A stretch of 58,098 nucleotides of DNA, taken from positions 1 to 58,098 of the forward strand of contig NZ_JAGQCW010000010.1 in assembly GCF_024346395.1 (NCBI RefSeq). The letters are read 5' to 3'. Numbering within the stretch: the first letter of the stretch is position 1; every line of letters begins with the position of its first letter. The notes beneath the pieces were generated by a model. It did no database searches. It was not told where the DNA came from and worked only from the letters and a program-made list of their open reading frames with translations. This document shows, in pieces, positions 7,863-15,923 of this stretch. The DNA comes from Cyanobium sp. AMD-g. Lineage in GTDB: Bacteria > Cyanobacteriota > Cyanobacteriia > PCC-6307 > Cyanobiaceae. Position numbers and translations under genes: made by a program.

Positions 7863-8245
7863 CGCACGTGGCGGAGGCCATCCACCGGGTGATAGGCCTC
7901 ACCGGTGGTTTCTTCGTAAACGATGGCTGGCAGGCCGGTTTCGAACATGGTCTGCAAGGCCTCTTTGAGGTAAGGATTCCAGCCGCCGGTGGTGACCTTG
8001 CCGTGACGCACCGTCCAATCCCAGGTGCCCTGGAGATCGCGGGGAATGCGGCCCTCCCGGTCGCGCCGGGCTACCAGGTCCTGGGATTCGACGATCCCCA
8101 CAAGGATCGGGTCTTTCCCGTAGGACGGCGTGATGCTGAGCTCGAGCCGGATCGGATCGTCCTTCACCATCTTGAGGCGAAAACGAGGTGGCAGTTTCAG
8201 TGCCCCGAGCACGGCCGCCACGATTCGTGTTCTCTGATCCACCAT
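7859..8245 (-). CDS. conserved hypothetical protein upstream of hrpB
   Basis: A 128-residue soluble protein, MVDQRTRIVAAVLGALKLPP..., with a central segment rich in beta-prone residues (IRLELSITPSYGKDPILVGIV) and a C-terminal half WDWTVRHGKVTTGGWNPYLKEALQ. No signal peptide, membrane helix or metal motif is visible. Its TGA overlaps the proposed hrpB CTG start, so the two are probably translated together. I do not recognise the family. Confidence 0.65.
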   Translation of the reverse strand: MVDQRTRIVAAVLGALKLPPRFRLKMVKDDPIRLELSITPSYGKDPILVGIVESQDLVARRDREGRIPRDLQGTWDWTVRHGKVTTGGWNPYLKEALQTMFETGLPAIVYEETTGEAYHPVDGLRHVR

Positions 8246-8306
8246 CGATCTCCGCCTTTGAGCGCGTTCACCTCAGGGAGCCTATTCAGCGGTCGGCCTG
8301 GCGTGG

Positions 8307-8597
8307 TCAGTTCGGATCGGCGGGAAAGGCGGGCTGCTCGTTGTCGCCGCTGAACCGAACGGTGAGCAGATCCTCCTGGGTGAGCTGGCCGTCGGCGTCG
8401 AGGAGCTCAGGATGGATGGTGAGCCGGCCGGTGCGATCACCCGTGGGGCCGCCGGAATCCGTGGCGGCCGCCCCTGGGTCGCCCGGCCGGGGTACGGCGC
8501 GGAACCCCTGCCCCATGACCCGGAACGCCTGCCAGAGAAGCAGTACAAAGCAGGCCCCATAGAGGATCGGGAAGATCTGCGAGAGGAGGGAAGTCAT
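8307..8597 (-). CDS. DUF2973-type small membrane protein
   Basis: A 96-residue protein beginning MTSLLSQIFPILYGACFVLLLWQAF: one N-terminal membrane helix followed by a hydrophilic region and the C-terminal motif HPELLDADGQLTQEDLLTVRF. The helix plus HPELLD...L...LLxVRF arrangement matches the cyanobacteria-specific DUF2973 family of unknown function. An in-frame start 7 codons upstream (8618) is possible, but the family usually begins directly at the helix. The 34-codon reading frame just upstream could be in the same transcript. Confidence 0.7.
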   Translation of the reverse strand: MTSLLSQIFPILYGACFVLLLWQAFRVMGQGFRAVPRPGDPGAAATDSGGPTGDRTGRLTIHPELLDADGQLTQEDLLTVRFSGDNEQPAFPADPN

Positions 8598-8639
8598 GGC
8601 GCGATGGGAATCCCGCATGCCGCGGACTCTCCCCCATCA

Positions 8640-8744
8640 TCACCCGTCTGAAGGAGCGGTGGAGGTGGCCAGCATCCAAGCCCAGAGGGAGGTGCAGGCG
8701 GCTCCGAAGGCGAGAAAAGCCAGAAGCAGGCGACTTGTGTCCAT
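8640..8744 (-). CDS. putative 34-residue single-helix membrane protein
   Basis: A short open frame, MDTSRLLLAFLAFGAACT..., that reads as one membrane helix with a short polar end, typical in size of cyanobacterial small membrane subunits. It lies 42 bases before the DUF2973 gene on the same strand. A TATGAT box at 8767-8772 lies 22 bases upstream of its ATG. There is no strong ribosome-binding site. I do not match it to any known Pet, Psa or Psb small subunit, so it is either a new small protein or a leader. Confidence 0.4.
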   Translation of the reverse strand: MDTSRLLLAFLAFGAACTSLWAWMLATSTAPSDG

Positions 8745-8766
8745 GTCCCGATAAGAAAGTTTACAA

Positions 8767-8772
8767 ATCATA
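8767..8772 (-). promoter_or_regulatory. putative -10 box TATGAT
   Basis: TATGAT on the minus strand is close to the consensus TATAAT. It lies 22 bases before the 34-codon reading frame and about 170 before the DUF2973 gene. No good -35 box is evident. Confidence 0.35.
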
Positions 8773-8790
8773 GCCGATCAGGCCGGTTTG

Positions 8791-8816
8791 CCTCCCCTTC
8801 CTGCTTTCAGGGGAGG
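8791..8816 (+). other. perfect hairpin in the htrA leader
   Basis: CCTCCCCT (8791-8798) and AGGGGAGG (8809-8816) form a perfect 8-bp stem around a 10-base loop, 35 bases before the protease start. The 3' arm is purine-rich and resembles a Shine-Dalgarno sequence, but it is too far from ATG 8852. It would lie directly against a possible GTG start at 8816. Confidence 0.6.
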
Positions 8817-8851
8817 TGTCTACGGTTTTGTTACTGCCGACTCTTTTTGCA

Positions 8852-10012
8852 ATGCGTTCCACCCGCGTTCTTGCTGCGGCCGCCGCCGGCCTTGCCACGG
8901 TCACAGCGGCGGCCACGGCCACGGTCACGGCGACCACGGCCCTGATCAGCCCCACCCTCACCCCCCCTGGCCTCGCCCAGCCGGCCGGGGCCGTGCTTGG
9001 GCGTCAATCCTTTGTGGCGGCAGCGATCCGCCGGGCGGGCCCGGCCGTGGTCACCATTGACACGGAACGGACGGTGCAATCCGCCGGTGGCGGTGGCGGT
9101 CTGCCCCGGGGGCTGATGAACGACCCCCTGTTCCGTCAGTTCTTCGGCATCCCCCAGCAGGGGGCGCCCTCGCGACGTACCGAGCGGGGACAGGGCAGTG
9201 GCGTGATCCTGCAGTCCGACGGCCTGGTGCTCACCAATGCCCATGTGGTGGATCAGATCGACCGGGTGACCGTGGGTCTGGAGAACGGCAGGCGCTATGA
9301 GGGCCGGGTCGTGGGCCTCGACAAGCTCACCGACCTGGCCGTGGTGCGGCTGGTGGGGGCGGGTCCGTGGCCCGTGGCGCCCCTGGGCAACTCCGATGCC
9401 CTGCAGGTGGGCGACTGGGCGATCGCGGTGGGGAACCCTTTCGGCCTCGATAACACCGTCACCCTGGGGATCATCAGCAGCCTGAACCGCAATGCCACCA
9501 AACTGGGCATCACCGACAAGCGGCTGGATCTGATCCAGACCGATGCCGCCATCAACCCCGGCAACTCCGGCGGACCACTGCTCAACGCCGATGGCGAGGT
9601 GGTGGGGATCAACACCCTGGTGCGCTCAGGACCGGGGGCTGGTCTGGGCTTCGCCATCCCGATCAACCGCGCCCGCAGCATCGTCAATCAATTGGTGGCC
9701 ACCGGCCGTGCCACCCATCCGATGATCGGCGTGGGTCTTGATGAGGTCAGGGCGGCCAGCGGCCAGGGTTCGGGTCGGGGTGCGGTCGTGGTGTCGGTGC
9801 AACCCAACGGACCGGCGGACCGGGGCGGCCTCAGGACAGGTGACGTGATCGTTGCGGCCCAGGGGACTGCGGTGAAGGATCCTTCCCAGGTAATCACGGC
9901 CGTGGAGCGGGCCGGGGTGGGAGGAACGCTCAACCTGACGGTGAACCGTCAAGGGGCGACGCTGAATCTGCGCCTCGTGCCAGGCGATATGGCGGTGATG
10001 CGGCAGGGATGA
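8852..10012 (+). CDS. Deg/HtrA family serine protease with PDZ domain
   Basis: A 386-residue periplasmic or lumenal quality-control protease. An N-terminal hydrophobic Ala/Thr-rich export signal (residues 1 to about 45) is followed by a trypsin-like domain. The catalytic triad is intact: H131 in NAHVVD, D161 in LTDLAVVRL and S239 in GNSGGPLLN. One PDZ domain follows (about residues 285-375; [23 protein letters not shown]). This is the usual cyanobacterial Deg layout, and HhoA, HhoB and HtrA cannot be separated by eye. ATG 8852 gives a normal signal peptide; a GTG at 8816 would add 12 residues. A leader hairpin precedes it and a strong hairpin follows its stop. Confidence 0.92.
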   Translation: MRSTRVLAAAAAGLATVTAAATATVTATTALISPTLTPPGLAQPAGAVLGRQSFVAAAIRRAGPAVVTIDTERTVQSAGGGGGLPRGLMNDPLFRQFFGIPQQGAPSRRTERGQGSGVILQSDGLVLTNAHVVDQIDRVTVGLENGRRYEGRVVGLDKLTDLAVVRLVGAGPWPVAPLGNSDALQVGDWAIAVGNPFGLDNTVTLGIISSLNRNATKLGITDKRLDLIQTDAAINPGNSGGPLLNADGEVVGINTLVRSGPGAGLGFAIPINRARSIVNQLVATGRATHPMIGVGLDEVRAASGQGSGRGAVVVSVQPNGPADRGGLRTGDVIVAAQGTAVKDPSQVITAVERAGVGGTLNLTVNRQGATLNLRLVPGDMAVMRQG

Positions 10013-10017
10013 GCTGG

Positions 10018-10051
10018 GTGGCCCGACCCCGCCACCTCGGGGCCGGGCCAC
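10018..10051. terminator. hairpin terminator after htrA (no T run)
   Basis: GTGGCCCG-A-CCCCG pairs with CGGGG-C-CGGGCCAC, a 14-position stem with one mismatch, starting 6 bases after the htrA stop. The convergent gene on the other strand ends at 10074, so it may serve both. No T tract follows. Confidence 0.65.
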
Positions 10052-10073
10052 GGAATCGCTCACTGGCCAGAAC

Positions 10074-10343
10074 TCAGAGGATGTCCATGCCTCCCTTGCC
10101 GCCCTCCGGACGCAGGGCATCAAGCAGGCCGGAATCCACGGCGAGTTCGGTGCCGAAGCGGGCCGGTGCACCCAGTTGCTGCCGCATGACCCATTGGGTG
10201 GCCGCCTTCTGGCTCTGCCAGGCCTGCAGCAATTGCTTGGCCAGACCCCGCAGGACCTGCGGATCCCCTGTGGCGTCGATGGCCCGGGTCATGCGCTCAA
10301 GCTCAAATTTCTGACCGAGGCTGAGGGCGAGGGGTTCGGACAT
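10074..10343 (-). CDS. conserved hypothetical, helical protein
   Basis: An 89-residue soluble protein starting MSEPLALSLGQKFELERM. Residues 10-60 are predicted helical (FELERMTRAIDATG, LRGLAKQLLQAWQSQ, TQWVMRQQL) and the C-terminus is Gly-rich. The SLGQKFELERM opening and size recall short cyanobacterial proteins of unknown function. It stands alone between convergent htrA and an upstream 230-base gap. I do not assign a function. Confidence 0.65.
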   Translation of the reverse strand: MSEPLALSLGQKFELERMTRAIDATGDPQVLRGLAKQLLQAWQSQKAATQWVMRQQLGAPARFGTELAVDSGLLDALRPEGGKGGMDIL

Positions 10344-10554
10344 GGTGGGAGGCGCGATGGGGCGTTTCTGACCGGCCCAAAGCTACAAACTGTTTCAAGA
10401 TGTCACGTAGCGGCTGTTACAGGGCCTAAGCCCCGGTCAGGAAATCCGCTCAACCCTCGCCTCTGGCCCGTTCCCCCTTGTCGCCGACCGTGGGCAGCGG
10501 TAACGGACAGGGCCTGTCCCGGCGGCCCGGCCCTGTCCTGTCGCGGCCCCGACT

Positions 10555-10584
10555 CAGTCAGTGGCGCTTCAGTCAGTGGCGCTC
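10555..10584. repeat. 15-bp tandem duplication
   Basis: CAGTCAGTGGCGCTT is followed directly by CAGTCAGTGGCGCTC. The second copy covers the last four codons and the stop of the small gene at 10573-10737, so the stop region of that gene has been duplicated. Confidence 0.75.
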
Positions 10585-10737
10585 GCGCAGTTCCTCCACG
10601 CAGCGGGTGACGCACTCACCATCCTCCAGGGAGCAGGTCGTGATGCACTCGAAGTACACCTCCATCGCATCGTTGGCGCCGGCTGTTTCCTCCCGCTCGG
10701 CATTCCAACCCTCGGTGACGACGTTCTGGATGGTCAT
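10573..10737 (-). CDS. 54-residue protein with two CxxxC motifs
   Basis: Begins MTIQNVVTEGWNAEREE and carries CITTC (residues 31-35) and CVTRC (42-46), separated by SLEDGE. Four cysteines in CxxxC pairs suggest metal binding or a helical-hairpin disulfide fold. An AGGAG ribosome-binding site 7 bases upstream of the ATG (CCAGGAGCAGCG) strongly supports translation. The protein is acidic and soluble, with no signal peptide. Nothing in the neighbourhood (an ABC-F gene behind it) explains its role. The size and motif resemble small conserved picocyanobacterial proteins of unknown function. Confidence 0.75.
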   Translation of the reverse strand: MTIQNVVTEGWNAEREETAGANDAMEVYFECITTCSLEDGECVTRCVEELRERH

Positions 10738-10848
10738 CGCTGCTCCTGGATGGGTGACCCTGTCAGCCTATGCACACAGATCCCGCGGCACCAGAGAAAT
10801 GAGTCTTCCTGCCTAGGCAACGATGAAGTTGTATTTTGTTCGGCCCTG

Positions 10849-12588
<1,740 letters not shown>

Positions 12589-12673
12589 GGAGCGGATAGC
12601 GGTCGCGGTGAGCGCATCATCCCCTGTCGGGGCGTCCTGCAGACTGACGGACCGGTTCGGTCGTGTCGTCAGA

Positions 12674-13000
12674 ATGATCAAGCGCCTCGAGCAGATCGCC
12701 GCCATGGTGGTGGCGGCGGGCCTGGCGCTGACGAGCTACTGGCTGTTCTTCAGCTGGGCCCAGGGCGGGGGCTCCCAGCGGCGGGAACAGCCGCGCCGTC
12801 CCCAGCAGGAAGGACGCCGTTTTCCGGCTTCAGAGTCCGCCCCTGGCCTTGATCAGCCACTGCTTGGTGGCCCCGTCATCGAGGCCGGCCAGGTGGGCCT
12901 TGACCTCCTCCGGGCTGACCGGCAGGCCCGTCTGCTCGCCGAGGGCGACGATTCTGCTGAGGGCTCCACTCGGATCCTGCAGGGCCTGACGGAACAGTGA
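12674..13000 (+). CDS. putative small membrane protein, antisense overlap at its end
   Basis: A 108-codon frame opening with MIKRLEQIAAMVVAAGLAL and a clear N-terminal membrane helix through SYWLFFSW, then a Gln/Arg/Pro-rich stretch. The first ~50 codons occupy the gap between the ABC-F gene and the Nif11-like gene and look coding. The last ~57 codons run antisense through the Nif11-like gene and look like read-through. The original stop may have been lost. There is no obvious ribosome-binding site. Confidence 0.4.
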   Translation: MIKRLEQIAAMVVAAGLALTSYWLFFSWAQGGGSQRREQPRRPQQEGRRFPASESAPGLDQPLLGGPVIEAGQVGLDLLRADRQARLLAEGDDSAEGSTRILQGLTEQ

Positions 13001-13075
13001 CTGGGTGAGCTCCCCATCGTTGCTGATGCGTCCGTAGAGCTCTGCGGCGTTGCTGGTGGCGTTGCTGGTGGTCAT
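12830..13075 (-). CDS. Nif11-like small protein
   Basis: An 81-residue protein. The core FRQALQDPSGALSRIVALGEQTGLPVSPEEVKAHL has the Nif11 pattern: a helix, an acidic or polar linker, an alanine/glycine turn, and a 'G...S.EE...L' second helix. Nif11 domains occur in small cyanobacterial proteins of unknown function and as leaders of ribosomal peptides. No Gly-Gly cleavage-type leader junction with a Cys/Ser/Thr-rich core follows; the protein ends KARGGL. So I see a stand-alone Nif11-like protein and no lanthipeptide precursor. No maturation enzymes are nearby. Confidence 0.55.
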   Translation of the reverse strand: MTTSNATSNAAELYGRISNDGELTQSLFRQALQDPSGALSRIVALGEQTGLPVSPEEVKAHLAGLDDGATKQWLIKARGGL

Positions 13076-13164
13076 CCTGGCCGGGATTCTTCTCTGACCT
13101 TATGGGCACCGGGGCCATTGGCGCAGCCCCCTGGGGGTGGAACGTCAGGGGCGACGGGGGCGGA

Positions 13165-13473
13165 TCAGGCGGCCTGCGGGCTGGGGTCCTCCTCGGCACC
13201 GCTGGCGGAGGCGTCTTCCATGCTGCGGGCATCAAGACAGAGCACCTTGCGCAGCTGGGCGTAATTGGCGGCCAGGGACTGGCGCCCCTCCTGCTGGGCG
13301 CCGAACTCGGCCCGCTGCAGCACGTGGTGCAGATGGGTGAGCAGGTAGGTGCTGATCACGGCCGACACCAGCACATCGCTGCGTTCCGCCGTGCTGCGTC
13401 GCCGGCTCTGGCGGCTCTTGGGCTGCAGAGGGGTCTCGGAACCGGTGGGGCGGGACTGGGTGGATCGGGCCAT
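13165..13473 (-). CDS. hypothetical protein
   Basis: A 102-residue protein starting MARSTQSRPTG. It has a basic N-terminus with QPKSRQSRRRS, then a helical region DVLVSAVISTYLLTHLHHVLQRAEF, then an acidic, Ala-rich end (CLDARSMEDASASGAEEDP). ATG 13473 is preferred over an in-frame ATG at 13572, whose extra segment is Pro/Ala-rich and lies over the divergent promoter. It is divergent from the ribbon-helix-helix-like gene. I do not recognise the family. Confidence 0.55.
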   Translation of the reverse strand: MARSTQSRPTGSETPLQPKSRQSRRRSTAERSDVLVSAVISTYLLTHLHHVLQRAEFGAQQEGRQSLAANYAQLRKVLCLDARSMEDASASGAEEDPSPQAA

Positions 13474-13581
13474 GGCGGAAGCGGCCGGTGGGCCGTCGGA
13501 GAGGACGGGGGCGTGGAGCAGGTGGGCTTGGGCCTTGGGGAAGGGATTCCGGGCGGGGCCGGAGAGATCCACAACCCTACT

Positions 13582-13620
13582 TTTGGATACTACCCATGAC
13601 AGTCACTGTACACTTTTTCC
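13582..13620 (+). promoter_or_regulatory. putative promoter with overlapping inverted repeat
   Basis: TTGGAT (-35-like) and TACACT or TGTACA (-10-like) are spaced by 18-20 bases. The short perfect inverted repeat ACAGT-C-ACTGT (13599-13609) lies just before and touching the -10 region. It drives towards the DNA-binding-like gene whose GTG start is at 13674, an arrangement typical of autorepression. If transcription starts near 13620, the in-frame ATG at 13596 is not used. Confidence 0.4.
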
Positions 13621-13673
13621 TATCTCGCCGTATCCCAGCGGCAGCCGCTCGCCGGCATCCACCCAGAGGCACC

Positions 13674-14009
13674 GTGCCGACCCGCCAGACCTCCTCCAGC
13701 GGCAAGCCCAAGTCGCCGCGGATCCAGGTCGTCCTGCCGGAGGAGCTCTGCGCCCGCCTCGCCGCCCTGGCGGAAAGCGAATCGCGCACGGTCAGCAACA
13801 TGGCCAAGGTGCTGATTCAGCAGGGGGTGGAACGGCTCGAGCAGCTGCAGCGACCCGCTGAGCCCGCCCAGGCTCCCTACCCGAGTGGGCCGGCCGCCGC
13901 CGCCGATCGTTTTCGCCGTGAGCTCGAACAGCAGGAGCAGGGCGGCACCCGGCGGCTGCGCGGGGCGCCACGCCGGCTGCGCCTGCGCCAGCCTCCCCTA
14001 TCCCCCTGA
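13674..14009 (+). CDS. ribbon-helix-helix-like DNA-binding protein
   Basis: A 111-residue protein. The segment SPRIQVVLPEELCARLAALAESESRTVSNMAKVLIQQGVERLEQL reads as a CopG/Arc-type ribbon-helix-helix: a short strand of alternating residues (RIQVVLP), helix A (EELCARLAALAES), the ESRTVSNMAK turn and helix B. The C-terminus is low in complexity, Pro/Ala then Arg-rich. GTG 13674 is chosen because a promoter-like element overlaps the alternative ATG at 13596. No toxin partner is adjacent, so a plain regulator is more likely than an antitoxin. Its end overlaps the end of anmK by 12 bases. Confidence 0.6.
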   Translation: MPTRQTSSSGKPKSPRIQVVLPEELCARLAALAESESRTVSNMAKVLIQQGVERLEQLQRPAEPAQAPYPSGPAAAADRFRRELEQQEQGGTRRLRGAPRRLRLRQPPLSP

Positions 14010-15137
14010 CGGAGGCGGCACGGCCATCACGCCGAGCACCGCCGCCCGCCGGGCCCCGGTGACCGAGGGCAGCGAGCCTGGGTGGCCCCGCCAGCGCCAC
14101 CAGGCCAGCAGGGCAAAGGCCAGGGCTTCCCGCTGGTCATCGGCGATGCCATGGCCGGCCAGGCTGCGCACCGCCATGCCGCGGCAACGGCGCTGCAGCT
14201 GCTCCATCAGGAAGCCATTGCGGGTGCCGCCCCCGGCCACCAGCAGCTCCAGGGGGCGGGGCCCCCGGGCCAGGTCCTGAGCCACCACCGCCGCACTGAA
14301 GGCCGTCAGGGTGGCCAGGGCATCGGCCGGCTCCACACCGGCGCCGAGCTCCGCCAGGCGCCGATCGAGATCGGCGGCCCCGAACAGCTCGCGGCCGGTG
14401 GATTTGGGCGGCGGCGCCTGGAGGTAGGGCTCCCGCAGCCACTGCTGCAGCCGCCCCTCGTCGATGCGGCCCTGCCGTGCCCAGGCTCCGTCGGCATCGA
14501 AGTGCAGGCGTCCATCGCTGAAGCGGAACACCGCCAGATCCAGCAAGGTGTTGGCTGGTCCGCAGTCCCAGCCCTGCACCGGGGCGTCGCGGTCGGGGCC
14601 CGTGGGTGGGGGGAGCAAGGTGAGGTTGGCGATGCCTCCCAGGTTGAGCAGGGCTCGCCAGCCGGCGATCCTTCCCAGCAAGGCGGCGTCGGTGGCCGGC
14701 ACCAGGGGGGCGCCATGGCCGCCGAGGGCCAGATCGACGCTGCGGAAGTCGAAGACCACCGGCCTTCCCAGCAGTTCCGCCAGCAACGGCCCCTGCAGCA
14801 GCTGCCAGCTGGCCCCGCGGCGCTCGCCGTCCGGCGGACGGTGCCAGAGGGTCTGGCCGTGGCAGCCCACCAGCTCGGCGCGGCCGTCCGGATCGCAGGC
14901 CCGGGCCGCCACGGCCTGGTGCTCGGTGAGGTCTTCAGCCAGGGTCAGCCAGGCGTCCGCGTCCAGGGGCATCCCCTGGCCAACGGCCACCAGGCGCTGG
15001 CGCAGGTCCGGCGGGTAGGGGGTGTGGGCACCCGCGAGAATCCGCCAGCGGGGCCGGGCGGACCGACCCTCCAGCCGCACCAGCACCGCGTCCACCCCGT
15101 CGGCGCTGGTGCCGCTCATCAGGCCCAGCACCCGCAT
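13998..15137 (-). CDS. anmK: anhydro-N-acetylmuramic acid kinase
   Basis: A 379-residue sugar kinase that hydrolyses the 1,6-anhydro ring and phosphorylates anhydroMurNAc to MurNAc-6-P in cell-wall recycling. The N-terminal motif GLMSGTSADGVDAVLV is diagnostic. GCHGQTLWH, NLGGIANLTLL, GWDCGPANTLLD and the C-terminal VAGGGTRNGFLMEQL (ATPase fold, ASKHA) are all present. ATG 15137 gives MRVLGLMSG. It lies 5 bases after ktrA and is the last gene of the leftward NDH-2-to-anmK run. A role with potassium uptake is not implied; the link is positional. Confidence 0.95.
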   Translation of the reverse strand: MRVLGLMSGTSADGVDAVLVRLEGRSARPRWRILAGAHTPYPPDLRQRLVAVGQGMPLDADAWLTLAEDLTEHQAVAARACDPDGRAELVGCHGQTLWHRPPDGERRGASWQLLQGPLLAELLGRPVVFDFRSVDLALGGHGAPLVPATDAALLGRIAGWRALLNLGGIANLTLLPPPTGPDRDAPVQGWDCGPANTLLDLAVFRFSDGRLHFDADGAWARQGRIDEGRLQQWLREPYLQAPPPKSTGRELFGAADLDRRLAELGAGVEPADALATLTAFSAAVVAQDLARGPRPLELLVAGGGTRNGFLMEQLQRRCRGMAVRSLAGHGIADDQREALAFALLAWWRWRGHPGSLPSVTGARRAAVLGVMAVPPPSGG

Positions 15138-15142
15138 GATCG

Positions 15143-15847
15143 TCAGTGGGAGGGCAGGGCCTCGAGGGCTTCGCTGCTGCCCATCACCACCAACAGCTCG
15201 GAGGCGTTGAGCACGTGGGAGGCGGGCGGGTTGACCGTGAGCTGGTTGGAGGGACCGGCGGCCAGCACGCTGACGTTGTAGTTCTTGCGCAGGTTCAGAT
15301 CCCGCAGCGACTGGCCGACGAAGGAGCCCGGAACCTTGATTTCCTCGATGCTGTTGCGGTCATCGAGGCGGAGCCGCTCCAGCAGGTTGGGCCGGACCAG
15401 CTCCATGCCCAGCCGCGTTCCCTGCATCTTCGAAGGGAAGACCACCTTGTCGGCGCCGACCCGGCGCAGCATCTTTTCGTGCAGATCGCTGGTGGCCCTG
15501 GCGATCACCTGGCTGACCCGGCTGCCCTCGCCGTCCCTGACGATCAGGGTGGCGGTGATGCTGGCACCGATCGGTTCACTGATGGCCACCACCACCGTGC
15601 CCACGTCGAGGGCGCCGGCGGCCCGCAGGGCTTCCTCGTCGGTGCAGTCCACGACGCGGGCTTCGATGGCCGGGTCCATCTGGCGCAGTTCATCGATGGC
15701 CCGCTGGTTGTTGTCGATCGCCAACACCTCGGCGCCATGGCGCAGCAGCTCCTTGCAGACGGCGCTGCCGAAGCGACCGACCCCGATCACGGCGTAGCTG
15801 TTGGAGGTGTCCGCCTCACTGCCTTGCCATTGCCACCACTGATTCAT
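15143..15847 (-). CDS. ktrA: K+ uptake regulatory subunit KtrA (TrkA-N/TrkA-C)
   Basis: A 234-residue cytoplasmic gating protein of the Ktr potassium transporter. A Rossmann RCK_N domain comes first (YAVIGVGRFGSAVCKELL, then the acidic residue in EVLAIDNN). A C-terminal RCK_C domain (EIKVPGSFVGQSLRDLNLRK ... LVVMGSSEALEAL) follows from about residue 150. Octameric rings of such proteins bind ATP/ADP or NAD(H) and open the KtrB channel. It lies 76 bases downstream of ktrB and directly upstream of anmK. Confidence 0.93.
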   Translation of the reverse strand: MNQWWQWQGSEADTSNSYAVIGVGRFGSAVCKELLRHGAEVLAIDNNQRAIDELRQMDPAIEARVVDCTDEEALRAAGALDVGTVVVAISEPIGASITATLIVRDGEGSRVSQVIARATSDLHEKMLRRVGADKVVFPSKMQGTRLGMELVRPNLLERLRLDDRNSIEEIKVPGSFVGQSLRDLNLRKNYNVSVLAAGPSNQLTVNPPASHVLNASELLVVMGSSEALEALPSH

Positions 15848-15923
15848 GGGACCAACGTCGAAAGAGTCATGGATGGAGATGGGGGCAAGGAGCTTCTAGG
15901 GGCGGGGAAGGCAGAGCCTGCGG

